A stretch of 52,286 nucleotides of DNA from a virus (IMGVR_UViG_3300030012_002942:1-52286); one strand, 5' to 3'. Shown: positions 16,936-27,000, counted from the stretch's first letter. The notes: a model not told the origin generated them from the sequence alone. Made by a program: numbers and translations.

Positions 16936-18390
16936 ATGACGGAACAACAAGCAGTCGAAACATTCAGCAAATTTGGGAAAACATTCCAAGAAAAGCTGGT
17001 GAAAACTATTCTCTTCGACCGCAACTTTGCAAACCAAATGGAAGAGGTTCTTGATACAAGTTATCTAGAACTAAAATACCTTCAGGTCTTTGTTGACTTG
17101 ATGTTTCAGCACAAGAGAGACTACCCACACCCAACATATGAAGCTATGGTTTCGGTCGTTCGAACCCAGACTGATGACTACTCAAGTAGTATCATAAAGC
17201 AGGTTGTTGATTTTTTAGCTCGCATTAAAAGCAATGCCATCGGCGACGAAGATCAAGAATATGTTATGGAAAAATCCTTAGATTTCTGCAAGAAGCAGAA
17301 GCTCAAGGAGGCGATTCTAAAGTCCGTAGGACTTCTTCAGAGTCAGAGTTTTGAGCAGATTCAGAAAGTCATTAATGATGCCATGAATCTTGGCGCTGAT
17401 AATAACCACGGTCACGACTACCACAAGGACGTCCTTGACCGCTTTGAGATTAAGATGCGAAACCCGATATCGACATCTTGGGATGAAATTGATAATATAA
17501 CTAAGGGCGGCTTAGGGAAGAGGGAACTCGGCGTTGTAGTTGCTCCAACAGGTGCTGGAAAGTCTATGGCGCTTGCCCACCTTGGGGCTATGGCAGTTGT
17601 AAAAGGGAAGACTGTAGTTCACTATACCCTGGAGCTTGCAGATACTGTAGTTGGACAGCGTTATGACTCCTGTATCACGGGTATTAGGCTTCAAGATTTG
17701 ATGTCAATGAAGGAATCAATCCTAGGAGTCATTGAGCATATCCCAGGGCAACTTATAATTAAAGAATATCCTACCAAGTCAGCAACAACTCGAACTATCA
17801 ATGTTCATTTAGAAAAGCTACGACAAAAGGGCATCGAGCCTGATATGATCATTGTGGACTACGCAGATCTTTTGAAGCCAACCGCAACAGGATTTAAATC
17901 CCAAGAACTGCGCCACAGCTTAGGCAACACATACGAAGAGTTACGAGGCATTGCTCAGACTTGGGATATTCCAGTGTGGACAGCTTCCCAGACAAATCGC
18001 AGTGGACTGAACGCCGAGGTTATCACTATGGAAGCGATCAGTGAAGCATTTAACAAGTGCTTTGTAGCCGATTTTATTTGTTCCATCTCCCGCACAATGG
18101 AAGACAAGACTGAGAACAAAGGACGTATGTTTGTCGCCAAAAATCGCAATGGGATTGACGGCATTGTTTTCCCAATGGAGATTGACACAGCAAAGGTTCA
18201 TCTTCGGGTAAATCCACCCGATGAAGACTCATCAATTGACGCAGTAGTGATGAAAACTAAAGCAGAGCAAGATGAGCACTTACGGCAAAAATACAAAAAG
18301 TTCAAGGAAGAGAAAAGAAAAAAGCAGCTAGCTAAAAAGCAAGCTTTAGGTAATGTTAACACTCAAGAACAAGGAAAACAAACAGCATGA
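16936..18390 (+). CDS. 41: Replicative DNA helicase, DnaB/gp41-like
   Basis: A 484-residue RecA-fold helicase. The N-terminal about 160 residues are helical, as in DnaB-type proteins. Walker A is APTGAGKS at 203-210, after GGLGKRELGVVV. Walker B is MIIVDYADLLKP, and WTASQTNRSG holds the H3-type segment. It unwinds the fork in the 5'-3' direction on the lagging strand. The C-terminus is Lys/Gln-rich. Its stop overlaps the RNR start by four bases. No primase gene is evident in the window. Confidence 0.88.
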   Translation: MTEQQAVETFSKFGKTFQEKLVKTILFDRNFANQMEEVLDTSYLELKYLQVFVDLMFQHKRDYPHPTYEAMVSVVRTQTDDYSSSIIKQVVDFLARIKSNAIGDEDQEYVMEKSLDFCKKQKLKEAILKSVGLLQSQSFEQIQKVINDAMNLGADNNHGHDYHKDVLDRFEIKMRNPISTSWDEIDNITKGGLGKRELGVVVAPTGAGKSMALAHLGAMAVVKGKTVVHYTLELADTVVGQRYDSCITGIRLQDLMSMKESILGVIEHIPGQLIIKEYPTKSATTRTINVHLEKLRQKGIEPDMIIVDYADLLKPTATGFKSQELRHSLGNTYEELRGIAQTWDIPVWTASQTNRSGLNAEVITMEAISEAFNKCFVADFICSISRTMEDKTENKGRMFVAKNRNGIDGIVFPMEIDTAKVHLRVNPPDEDSSIDAVVMKTKAEQDEHLRQKYKKFKEEKRKKQLAKKQALGNVNTQEQGKQTA

Positions 18391-20258
18391 GTAACACAGA
18401 ACTATCAACACAGATTCTATCAGATATTACGGTATATATGAAATATGCTCGATACTTGCCTGAAAAGCAAAGGCGAGAAACCTGGGATGAACTGGTGACT
18501 CGAAATCTTGAGATGCACATTAAGAAGTACCCAGAACTAAAGGGTGAGATCGTAGAAACATATAAGAACGTGTTTGACAAGAAGGTCTTGCCCTCTATGC
18601 GCTCAATGCAGTTCGCAGGGAAACCTATTGAAATCTCTCCAAACCGTGTGTTCAACTGTGCATACGCCCCAGTTGATGACTGGCGTGTTTTCGGTGAGAT
18701 TATGTTCTTGTTGCTTGGCGGAACAGGTGTCGGCTACTCTGTTCAACAGCATCACGTTGATGAACTACCAGAAATCAGAAAACCAAATCCAAACCGATCA
18801 AGGAGGTATTTGATCAATGATAGTATTGAAGGGTGGGCTGATGCAGTCAAATATCTTATCCGCAGCTACTTCTTTGGTGGCTCGAAGCTACGATTTGATT
18901 TTAGTGATATTCGCCCTAAGGGTGCTCGACTTGTAACTTCTGGCGGTAAAGCCCCAGGACCACAACCTCTCAGGGAGTGTCTTGTTAAGGTCGAGGGTGT
19001 TCTTGCTGAGAAGGAGGACGGTCAGCGTCTGTCCGCAATTGAGGTTCACGACATCGTCTGCCACATTGCTGATGCTGTGCTGGCTGGGGGTATCCGTCGT
19101 GCTGCTCTTATTTCTTTGTTCTCCGCAAGTGACAATGAGATGATTGCTTGCAAGTCTGGCAACTGGTGGGAGACCAACCCACAGCGTGGACGAGCTAACA
19201 ACTCTGCTGTACTTTTGCGGCACAGAGTAACAAAAGAATTCTTCCTAGACTTATGGAAACGAGTCGAAGCATCCAATGCTGGAGAGCCTGGCATCTACCT
19301 ATCCAACGACAAGGACTGGGGAACCAACCCATGCTGTGAGATTGGACTACGACCATTCCAGTTCTGTAACCTTACAGAAGTAAATGTCAGCAACATTAAG
19401 GATCAGCGAGACCTTGAGGATCGTGTTCGTGCTGCTGCTTTCATCGGCACGCTGCAAGCAGGGTATACGGACTTCCATTATCTCCGACCAGTCTGGCAAC
19501 GAACCACAGAGAAAGACGCTCTTATTGGTGTATCGATGACGGGTATTGCTTCAGGTCGTGTATTACAGGATGACATTGACTTGACCGCCGCTGCCCATGT
19601 TGTCAAGGAAGAAAACGCCCGTGTCGCTCAGTTGATCGGCATCAATAAGGCTGCTCGCACAACCTGCGTCAAACCAGCAGGAACAACCAGCTTGGCACTT
19701 GGCACATCCAGCGGTATTCACGCTTGGCACAACGACTATTACATTCGTCGTATCCGTGTTGGCAAGAATGAACCAATCTACTGGCACCTTGCCATCCATC
19801 ACCCAGAACTAGTAGAAGACGAGTACTTCCGTCCACACGATACAGCCGTAATCTCGGTTCCGCAGATGGCACCTGAAGGCTCTATCTTCCGCACCGAAAG
19901 CGCTTTCCAGCTTTTGCGGAGAGTAAAGAAAATCACTAGCGAGTGGGTCAAGGCAGGTCACCGCTCAGGTCAAAACGGACACAACGTCTCAGCGACTATT
20001 TCATTGCGTGAGAACGAGTGGGTAGATGCTGGAGAGTGGATGTGGGACAATCGAAATACCTACAATGGGCTTTCAGTTCTTCCCTATGATGGTGGTTCTT
20101 ACCAGCAGGCTCCTTTTGAAGACTGTACCCGAGAACACTATGAGACAATGCTCAATACTCTCAAGGGTGTTGACCTGACTCAAATCGAAGAGACGGAAGA
20201 TAACACAGACCTTAAAGATCAAGCTGCTTGTGCTGGCGGTGCTTGTGAAATCACTTAA
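18387..20258 (+). CDS. nrdJ: Class II (B12-dependent) ribonucleotide reductase, monomeric type
   Basis: The 623-residue protein reduces ribonucleoside triphosphates to deoxy forms using adenosylcobalamin. The first redox cysteine is in FNCAYAPVDDW (Cys 91). NPCCEIGL and FCNLTEVN hold the radical cysteine loop and its partner. The C-terminal tail CAGGAC (Cys 615 and 620) is the thioredoxin-exchange pair. RTTCVKPAGTTSLALGTSSG follows the family. It is shorter than Lactobacillus RtpR (739). Class II enzymes work with or without oxygen. A glutaredoxin at 51795 could reduce the tail. Confidence 0.9.
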   Translation: MSNTELSTQILSDITVYMKYARYLPEKQRRETWDELVTRNLEMHIKKYPELKGEIVETYKNVFDKKVLPSMRSMQFAGKPIEISPNRVFNCAYAPVDDWRVFGEIMFLLLGGTGVGYSVQQHHVDELPEIRKPNPNRSRRYLINDSIEGWADAVKYLIRSYFFGGSKLRFDFSDIRPKGARLVTSGGKAPGPQPLRECLVKVEGVLAEKEDGQRLSAIEVHDIVCHIADAVLAGGIRRAALISLFSASDNEMIACKSGNWWETNPQRGRANNSAVLLRHRVTKEFFLDLWKRVEASNAGEPGIYLSNDKDWGTNPCCEIGLRPFQFCNLTEVNVSNIKDQRDLEDRVRAAAFIGTLQAGYTDFHYLRPVWQRTTEKDALIGVSMTGIASGRVLQDDIDLTAAAHVVKEENARVAQLIGINKAARTTCVKPAGTTSLALGTSSGIHAWHNDYYIRRIRVGKNEPIYWHLAIHHPELVEDEYFRPHDTAVISVPQMAPEGSIFRTESAFQLLRRVKKITSEWVKAGHRSGQNGHNVSATISLRENEWVDAGEWMWDNRNTYNGLSVLPYDGGSYQQAPFEDCTREHYETMLNTLKGVDLTQIEETEDNTDLKDQAACAGGACEIT

Positions 20259-20283
20259 ACGGAAACATAAAATAAGATATAAT
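20255..20283 (+). promoter_or_regulatory. Promoter for the groES-like gene
   Basis: TTAAAC at 20255-20260 and TATAAT at 20278-20283, 17 bases apart, overlapping the end of the RNR gene. The same CTTAAAC-17-TATAAT layout is found at 50090-50118. Confidence 0.55.
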
Positions 20284-20306
20284 ACACACCGGAAAGGAGC
20301 ATAAAG

Positions 20307-20558
20307 TTGAAACCTTTAAATCGCAGACTACTTATAGAAACTATCGAGGAGGAACCACAACAGGGAACATTCTTTGTACCAGTAGAAGAGAAAGTTGAAG
20401 ACTTCTTAGTGGCTAAGGTTGTCTCTTGTGCTAGTGATTGTACTAATGACCTGACTGGCAAGACCGTGATTATTCACGCTTTCGGCAGAGAAGAAGTCAC
20501 AGTAAAAGGAAAAACATATACTTTTATTGGAGAGAATCACCTGATCTGTGTAGAATGA
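20307..20558 (+). CDS. groES: GroES-like co-chaperonin
   Basis: The 83-residue protein starts at TTG 20307 with AAAGGAG eight bases upstream. The start MKPLNRRLLIETIEEE and the end YTFIGENHLICVE match the first and last strands of GroES (IRPLhDRV … ilavie), and GKTVIIHAFGREEV matches the GD-x-V-x-F strand. The mobile loop region (QQGTFFVPVEEKVEDF) is short and lacks the usual GGI(V/L)LP. It probably caps a GroEL; a phage groEL is in the same window at 46091. T4 gp31 does this job for capsid folding. Confidence 0.75.
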   Translation: MKPLNRRLLIETIEEEPQQGTFFVPVEEKVEDFLVAKVVSCASDCTNDLTGKTVIIHAFGREEVTVKGKTYTFIGENHLICVE

Positions 20559-20562
20559 TTAG

Positions 20563-21267
20563 ATGAAAAACATTATAAGCGAATGGAAGAAGTTCTTACT
20601 AGAACAAACAACACCAGAAGAGTTCCACGAGGCAGCATCAAACACTATGTCTGCAATGAGTGTTTTTGCAGATGACACAGTTGTCGAGTCAGAACAATCT
20701 TATGAGTATGATTTTTCACTCGCAAGCGAACCCAATGAGGCAGTCATTAAGAGATTTATAAACTCTCTCTATGGCGGTAAGAGGTCCGGTTTCCTGACCT
20801 ACTACTCAGAATCTGATCTTGCAATGATGGACTTGTACCTTATTCAGGGAAATGATGCTGGATTTGCTATTAAAGATGGTGATGATATTGTAAGTGTTCA
20901 TAATAACTCTCCGCTAAAGGGTTTGGGTTCTGAATTTATGCGTAAAGCTAAGGAAGTCGGTGGTCGTCGCCTTGATCACTTTGATGGATTCTTGAGTGGT
21001 TTGTACAGAAAATATGGCTTTACGGATGTCTATGAAGTTTATCAATGGGAAGAGCAATACAAGCCAAAGGGCTGGAATTACGAAACAGTAGACATCTTCA
21101 ATCCTCGGACCAGTATATATGCTACACAAATCGATGATATGGCAAATGTAGATCGTCAGGTTAAAATAAAAGCAGAAGACAACTATGATATTGAGATCAA
21201 TCCCGCAAACAAAGTAAATCAGTACCGTTACGGTCGCCCAGATGTTATCCTCAGGAAGATAAAATAG
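20563..21267 (+). CDS. GNAT-like protein with capsid-targeting-like N-terminus
   Basis: The N-terminus MKNIISEWKKFLLEQ is like the capsid-targeting peptides of T4 internal head proteins, ending in an LxE site. The middle contains SVHNNSPLKGLGSEFMRKA and DHFDGFLSGLYRKYGF, a pattern of GNAT-like acetyltransferase folds in phage proteins (helix after a P-loop-like turn, then a Tyr-Lys-Tyr-Gly-Phe end). The substrate is unknown. It may be packaged in the head and injected; this is inference. Confidence 0.6.
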   Translation: MKNIISEWKKFLLEQTTPEEFHEAASNTMSAMSVFADDTVVESEQSYEYDFSLASEPNEAVIKRFINSLYGGKRSGFLTYYSESDLAMMDLYLIQGNDAGFAIKDGDDIVSVHNNSPLKGLGSEFMRKAKEVGGRRLDHFDGFLSGLYRKYGFTDVYEVYQWEEQYKPKGWNYETVDIFNPRTSIYATQIDDMANVDRQVKIKAEDNYDIEINPANKVNQYRYGRPDVILRKIK

Positions 21268-21428
21268 TGTCTAACCAAGAGAGATATATAAAAGTTCCGC
21301 TCTCGTTGGTCGAAGAGATAATTGAAAGGATAGATAAGTCTTATGATCAGTCGAGAACAGAAAAGTCACGCTGGCACCACTCTCAGATTTTAAAGATCAG
21401 ACTAGAGGAGTTGAAAAAGGAAATATGA
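21267..21428 (+). CDS. Small charged helical protein, 53 aa
   Basis: GTG start at 21267 overlaps the previous stop (TAGTG) and its stop overlaps the next ATG (ATATGA at 21424-21428), so it fits a translationally coupled chain. The sequence (YIKVPLSLVEEIIERID, then KIRLEELKKEI) predicts two helices with a basic Arg/Trp/His part between. No family recognised. It could be a small regulator or partner of its neighbours. Confidence 0.6.
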   Translation: MSNQERYIKVPLSLVEEIIERIDKSYDQSRTEKSRWHHSQILKIRLEELKKEI

Positions 21429-21922
21429 AAAAGATATTTAACAGTTTTCGAACATTTTTGTTTGAGGGACAAAAGAACGACTATGAAAAAGACGGTATAA
21501 TAACCTTATATCATTATACTAAAAATGATCAGCCGTCAATTCTTTTGGATCCTGAGTACAAAAAGAGCTATCACTCTACTAGGGAGTTTGAGGTTGCTCA
21601 GACGCCACGACTATTTTTCTACCTTGATCCAAAACAGCGAGAAGTGTTTTTTAGGAGGGGTGTTCCCCTTTTTAAGGTTGACATACCAGCTTCTAGGGTG
21701 TATGATTTTAAAAATGATCCCGAGGGATACATAGAGAAAAACAGGCATCCAATTTATGGCTTAAGGAAAGGCGAAGAATGGAATACACTATTAGAAGACA
21801 TTCGTGAAGATTATGATGGAATATTTTACTCTACAAACAGGTTTGATGTTGTTGCCTGGTTTCGTCCAATCGAAATCACAAGGACATCTGAAGAGGAACA
21901 GGCTCTCCTAGAGGGCGAATAG
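21425..21922 (+). CDS. ADP-ribosyltransferase-like protein with capsid-targeting-like N-terminus
   Basis: The N-terminus MKKIFNSFRTFLFEGQ ends in L-F-E|G, a match to the T4 prohead protease rule. After this, ITLYHYTKNDQPSILLDPEY, then a run with RLFFYL and PLFKVDIPASRVYDF, and finally YDGIFYSTNRFDVVAWF resemble the strand order of ADP-ribosyltransferase-like proteins (YH-T near the start, YDG near the end). T4 packages and injects the ADP-ribosyltransferase Alt. The call is by pattern only; the catalytic Glu is not pinned down. Confidence 0.45.
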   Translation: MKKIFNSFRTFLFEGQKNDYEKDGIITLYHYTKNDQPSILLDPEYKKSYHSTREFEVAQTPRLFFYLDPKQREVFFRRGVPLFKVDIPASRVYDFKNDPEGYIEKNRHPIYGLRKGEEWNTLLEDIREDYDGIFYSTNRFDVVAWFRPIEITRTSEEEQALLEGE

Positions 21923-21933
21923 AAAGGTAAGCG

Positions 21934-22233
21934 ATGAAGTACCCTGAAGAAAATCTAGAAATGACCGAAGGCTCGCTTGTTATGAACTATCATAACAACT
22001 TGTTGAGGTTTGGTGCAATTCGACGCAAAGTAAAAGGCACTGATGGTTGGTCTTATTTTGAGATCGATTTCTTTGAAGATGATACATACGAAGCTCAATC
22101 AGCCTTCCGCAGCAAGTTATGCGGCGAAAACAAGTATCGACTTATTTATCGATCGGACGAAATCAGGCTTGTGAGTGGTGCTTGGCTACAGCAAGTGGCA
22201 GATTCATATGGAGAATATACAAATGAGCGATGA
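21934..22233 (+). CDS. Unknown small protein, 99 aa, beta-rich
   Basis: The protein has alternating hydrophobic strands (NNLLRFGAIRRKVKG, WSYFEIDFFEDD) and ends with VSGAWLQQVADSYGEY. It may be a small beta-barrel like the SH3-like group later in the window, but the match is weaker. No family was recognised. It overlaps the next start by eleven bases. Confidence 0.6.
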   Translation: MKYPEENLEMTEGSLVMNYHNNLLRFGAIRRKVKGTDGWSYFEIDFFEDDTYEAQSAFRSKLCGENKYRLIYRSDEIRLVSGAWLQQVADSYGEYTNER

Positions 22234-22576
22234 AGAAAAGGTTTTGGAAGAAGTAACTGATGATTTGATTCCAAAGCCACCATCAAAACTAGCTCCCCGA
22301 GGGATTACAAGTTTTACAGTTTTTCGACAACAAGACGAAACAGGCGTGTCTGGCGAAGGAGTTGTCATTGAGGGTGTTGTAATGGCAACAGGTCAATGCG
22401 TTGTCCACTGGCTTTATCCACCACCCCGTGGAGGTATCGCTATTTTTGATAGTATGAGCGACTTTGTAAAGGTTCATATCGAACCACATCCAGCTAATCA
22501 GACAATAATCACTTATCAAGACGGTCACAAAGATGTTTACGGTAATCCCCCAGAGGGAGAAAATAAAGAAAACTAA
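22223..22576 (+). CDS. Conserved phage-type protein of unknown function, 117 aa
   Basis: ATG at 22223 with GGAG about ten bases upstream is preferred to the earlier in-frame GTG at 22175. The central part (SFTVFRQQDETGVSGEGVVI, then VMATGQCVVHWLYPPPRG and VKVHIEPH) is a pattern I recall in small phage and actinobacterial proteins of unknown role: a three-strand sheet followed by WL-x-P. The N-terminus is acidic and disordered. Confidence 0.65.
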   Translation: MSDEEKVLEEVTDDLIPKPPSKLAPRGITSFTVFRQQDETGVSGEGVVIEGVVMATGQCVVHWLYPPPRGGIAIFDSMSDFVKVHIEPHPANQTIITYQDGHKDVYGNPPEGENKEN

Positions 22577-22587
22577 GAACCGCTCAG

Positions 22588-22598
22588 AACTAGTTATA
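22588..22598 (+). promoter_or_regulatory. Recurrent intergenic motif AACTAGTTATA (second copy)
   Basis: Identical to the string at 12886-12896; the following gene starts 20 bases later. Function is unknown. Confidence 0.3.
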
Positions 22599-22618
22599 TA
22601 GACAAAGAGGGGCATCAA

Positions 22619-23875
22619 ATGAGTAGAGAAATAATTGTTGGAATAGTTACAAGTTTTGACCCAAATGGTTACTTCAATAATGGTCTTCATCAAAATGCTT
22701 TCTACTTGTATAAGTTGTTCAAGGCGGTGCCGAAAGTAAACCCGCTGCTAATATACAGTCCAGCAAAGGTTAAAGGCGAGCCACCACCCGATCAATCAGA
22801 GATTTTTGGTGAGCCTGCTTATTGTTTAGACTTGTTTAAAGAGAAATATCATCTAGACGCCCTAGTTTTTGTAAGTCAGGTTTTGCCTGATTCATATTTG
22901 CAGTCGTTTCGTAAAAGAGGTGTCAAAATGGCGACTGCTATCTATGGTAATCGCTATGTTATGGATCAGGAGACAATGTGTTTTGGTCACCTTTTGCCCC
23001 CAACTGAAAAACACCAAAACTATGCCAATCGATCTCTCTACAGAGAAGATGGCAAGGTTGATGCAACTTGGATCTCTCCTCATTTTGCTTGGCAAAAGGA
23101 TTATATCAAACACAGATACAAAGCAAAGGACTCTTTTATCTGCCCGTATATTTGGGACCCTCAGCTTCTAGATCTAAAGTACGATCAACATCCAGATTAC
23201 AAGGATCAATCAAGGCGTTTTGAAAAAAATCACCCCGCAAATAGAAACATTTTTTGCACCGAGCCAAACGTCAATGTGCTCAAGACATCTTTATTCCCTT
23301 TGTTGGCCAGTGACATAGCTTATTGTCAAGATAAAGAGTCTTTCGGTAAGCTGTCCCTTCTTAATAGCAGACAACCAGTATTACACAATAAGAAACTGGC
23401 TTCTTATTTATCGACATTTGACATAACAAAAGATAAGAAAGTTTCTTTTGTCGATCGATATGCCTTACCAACAATAACAAAAGATCACAAAATGATGTTC
23501 CATCACCACTTTGAAAATGGACTAAATTATACATTACTTGAGTGCGCTTATTTGGGTTTGCCAGTGGTTCATAACTCAGAGTTTATGCCAGAACTAGGAT
23601 ATTATTACAGAAGGGCAGATCTAACAGACGCTGCTAAGAAAATACGTCAAGCTTTTCTTCACGAGGAGCGAGACGATTTAGAAGAGTATACAAAAACCAG
23701 CTTCAAGGTTCTAAGAAGATTTTCTATCCATAATACCGCAAATATAAGAGGATATCAGACTTTGTTAGCTAATCTGTTGGATAATAAACTTGAGGTAGAA
23801 CTTCCTGAATATATTGTCAATTTAGAAAACAAGCTCTTGAATGATTATCCATATTTTTCTTCTATGTGCGAATGA
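22619..23875 (+). CDS. Glycosyltransferase, DUF2827-like
   Basis: The 418-residue protein has the form of the DUF2827 glycosyltransferase group: an early GIVTSFDPNGYFNNGLHQNA, then a second domain with HHHFENGLNYTLLECAYLG and VVHNSEFMPELGYYY, the donor-site helix of GT-B enzymes. The His-His-His-x-E segment (near residue 297) is typical of this group. Phage enzymes of this kind may sugar-tag DNA bases, capsid or host surface. The acceptor cannot be inferred. A terminator follows directly. Confidence 0.75.
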   Translation: MSREIIVGIVTSFDPNGYFNNGLHQNAFYLYKLFKAVPKVNPLLIYSPAKVKGEPPPDQSEIFGEPAYCLDLFKEKYHLDALVFVSQVLPDSYLQSFRKRGVKMATAIYGNRYVMDQETMCFGHLLPPTEKHQNYANRSLYREDGKVDATWISPHFAWQKDYIKHRYKAKDSFICPYIWDPQLLDLKYDQHPDYKDQSRRFEKNHPANRNIFCTEPNVNVLKTSLFPLLASDIAYCQDKESFGKLSLLNSRQPVLHNKKLASYLSTFDITKDKKVSFVDRYALPTITKDHKMMFHHHFENGLNYTLLECAYLGLPVVHNSEFMPELGYYYRRADLTDAAKKIRQAFLHEERDDLEEYTKTSFKVLRRFSIHNTANIRGYQTLLANLLDNKLEVELPEYIVNLENKLLNDYPYFSSMCE

Positions 23876-23917
23876 TACTATATATCCTAATGGAGAACCC
23901 TGTTACGGCAGGTGGCT

Positions 23918-23949
23918 GAGCGGGGAGATGGTGCCTCGCTCATTTTTTT
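23918..23949 (+). terminator. Rho-independent terminator after the glycosyltransferase gene
   Basis: GAGCGGGG (23918-23925) pairs with CCTCGCTC (23934-23941), eight pairs including one G-T, with an 8-base loop, followed by seven T's (23943-23949). It separates the 20307-23875 genes from dnaE. Confidence 0.8.
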
Positions 23950-23960
23950 AATCCGAATGC

Positions 23961-23988
23961 TTGAATAATCTCAGAAATAGTCTATAAT
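23961..23988 (+). promoter_or_regulatory. Promoter for dnaE
   Basis: TTGAAT at 23961-23966 and a consensus TATAAT at 23983-23988, 16 bases apart, directly after the terminator and about 30 bases before the dnaE start. Confidence 0.7.
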
Positions 23989-24017
23989 GAATCTGCACGA
24001 AAACAGAAAGGTTGTGT

Positions 24018-27000
24018 ATGTCTCAGCGTATTGAAAGCAAGATCCCTTTTGTGGGCTTGCACGCTCACTCTGGTCTCTCTCCGTTTGACGGTCTAGGGAT
24101 GCCTGGTGAGCATATGGACTTTGTATATGAAAATGGAATGAATGCACACGCTCTCACAGATCACGGACATATGAATGGACTGTCATTCCAGATCGAACAC
24201 TTGAAGAAAATGCGGGCAGACGGTAAAGAGTTCAAGGCAATCTACGGATGTGAGTCTTACTTCATCAAGTCCCATCGTAAGTGGCGGCAAATGTATGAAG
24301 AACACAAGGCTAATCAAAAAAGGCAGAAAAAAGAAGAATACGGAATGGTTGTTGAGACTGAGGACCGCAAGCTGAAGCGCAATCCCCTCAATGATCGCCG
24401 CCACCTTGTAATGCTAGCTCAAAACCAGACAGGTCTAAACAATCTGTTTCAGTTGGTTTCAGATAGTTATCGACCAGAGAACTTTTATCGCTATCCACGT
24501 ATGGATTTTGAGATGCTTGATAAGTACAATGAGGGTCTCATCATCAGTACTGCTTGTTTGTCCGGTCCCTTGTTCGGTGATTTTTGGAAACATCGAAACG
24601 ACGGTTCAGATCATGTACTTTCGGCAATGCGAAACACGATTGCTCAATTCAAAGAGATCTTCGGCGACAGGTTTTACGGCGAGATTCAATGGAATGATAT
24701 TCCCGAGCAGCACGAGGGTAATAACCTTATTATTCAGGCTTGTATGGAGATGGGTGTTGAGGTCATCAGCACTTCTGACAGTCACTATCCCCGACCAGAA
24801 CTTTGGAAAGATCGAGAGATGTACAAGCGCATCGGCTGGGGCGGAAAAGCGCCTTATGGCGATGAAGATGCGAATAAGTTGCCAGAATCTGTAGAAGAGA
24901 TCGGCTACGAGTTGTATCCCCGCAACGGCGATCAGATGTGGGAAGCCTACAAAAAGTATTCCAAGCGATCAAAGATTGAGTATGAAGATCATTTTGTTCG
25001 AGATAGTATTGAGCGAACTCATCACATCGCTTTTGACCTGATTGAGGATTTTATTCCAGATAGCGAAGTCCGACTCCCAGAGTTTGTGGTTCCTGAGGGC
25101 AAGACAGCCATCCAGGCTCTAACTGGTGATGCTTTGAAGGGATTAAAGAATAAAGGTCTCACCGACTCCGAATACGTGGATCGTCTCAAATATGAACTCA
25201 ACATCATCAAGGAGCGTGGGTTCGCTCAATACTTCCTGACGATGAAGGCTATTTCAGACAAGGCTCAGGAGCAAATGCTTGTTGGTCTTGGTCGAGGCTC
25301 GGCAGCAGGTTCATTGCTTGCATATGTTCTAGATATCACACAAATTGATCCAATCAAATATAATCTTCAGTTCGAGCGCTTCTTGACCAAGGGTGGTGCT
25401 GGTTATCCTGACATTGATTACGACGTTGAAGAGCCTATGCTCCTGAAACAACAACTCGCCGATGAATGGGGGCAGACCACTGTTGTTCCAATCAGTAACT
25501 TCAACACGCTTCAACTGCGATCACTAATCAAGGATATTGGGAAGTTCTATGGAGTTCCCTTCACAGAGGTCAACAAGGTAACCAGTGTGATGATGAACGA
25601 GGCAACCCCACTAGCTAAGAAGGCTCGTGGTCAAACGGCTGGAGTCTATACACCTACTTTTGATGAGGTCAAGGAGTATAGTGAAACGCTTCAAGACTTC
25701 TTCCAGAAGTACCCACATATTGCTACTCACGTTGACAACTTGTTCGGTAATATGCGCAGTATTTCACGGCATGCTGGTGGTGTTCTGGTCGCCGAGAATC
25801 TTGATCGACATATGCCGCTGATTAACTCTGGTGGTGTCATTCAGACGCCTTGGAGTGAAGGTCAAAACGTTCGGCACTTGGAACCTCTCGGCTTCATTAA
25901 GTTTGACTTGCTCGGCTTGTCAACCCTGCGTATGATTTCAGGTGCGGTTCGTCACATCCTCAAGCGCCATCACGGCATCGAAGATCCTACATTTGCTCAG
26001 GTGAAGGAATACTATAATAAAAACCTACACCCAGACGTGATTGATTTTGATAACCAAGAAGTCTGGCGAGAGGTATTCCACAAAGGCAAGTGGGCAGGCA
26101 TCTTCCAGATGACCAACGGCGGAGCGCAAAACTTTTGCCAACAAGCACAGCCTGAGTCTCTTTTGGACTTCGCAGCAGTCACGGCTATCTTCCGCCCTGG
26201 ACCACTTAGCGCCAAGGCTCACAACCTGTATGTCGCAAACAAGAACAATCCTAGCCAAGTACACTACGAGCACCCAATCATCAAAGAAGTGCTCGGAGAT
26301 ACATACGGCTTGCTGGTCTTCCAAGAACAGTTGGCTATGCTCGCTCACAAGCTGGGTGACAACCTTTCTCTGGACGAGGGCAACCTGCTCCGCAAGGTCC
26401 TGACGAAAAAGGGAACAGGAAAAGATAGTGTTAAGACCAAACTTTATAATAAGTTTGTAAAGGGCTGCAATAGTCACGGACTATCTGAAGAAGTAGCCAA
26501 AAACCTCTGGGCAAAGATGGAATACTTCTCAGGCTATGGCTTCAATCTATCGCACGCTGTATCCTACGGAGCGGTATCCTTCCAATGTGCTTGGTTGAGC
26601 TACTATTACCCAGCAGAGTGGATGGCTGCGTTCCTAGACAAGGAGCCAGAAGATCGCAAGGCTCAGGCAATCAACACAGCCAAGTCTTTTGGTTTTGATA
26701 TTGTTCCTCCTAGTATCAATAAGTCTGGTCGTGTTTGGGAAATTAGTGATGACTGCAAGACTCTTATTCAGCCTCTCGCTGGCATCAAGGGACTTGGGGA
26801 TAGTGCGATTGACCAGATCATCGACAATAGACCCTTTGAGAGTATAGAGAACTTTTTGTTCAACGAGAACATCGTTTATTCTAAGCTTAATAAGAAAGCT
26901 CTTGATGTATTGGTCCGTAGCCAATCCTTAACAGAGCTTATGGACGATCGGTTTACAGGTCTCCGTCATTTCTGGTCTGCGATCGCTGTTGACCGTCCCC

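Noticed and set aside
23906-23950. Stretch like a tRNA-Ser D arm (GGTGGCTGAGCGG)
   Set aside because: No matching acceptor stem, anticodon arm or T arm; the same bases form a terminator hairpin with a T run.
26025-26477. Minus-strand open frame of 150 residues inside dnaE
   Set aside because: Antisense shadow of the polymerase core; composition follows the complementary codons.
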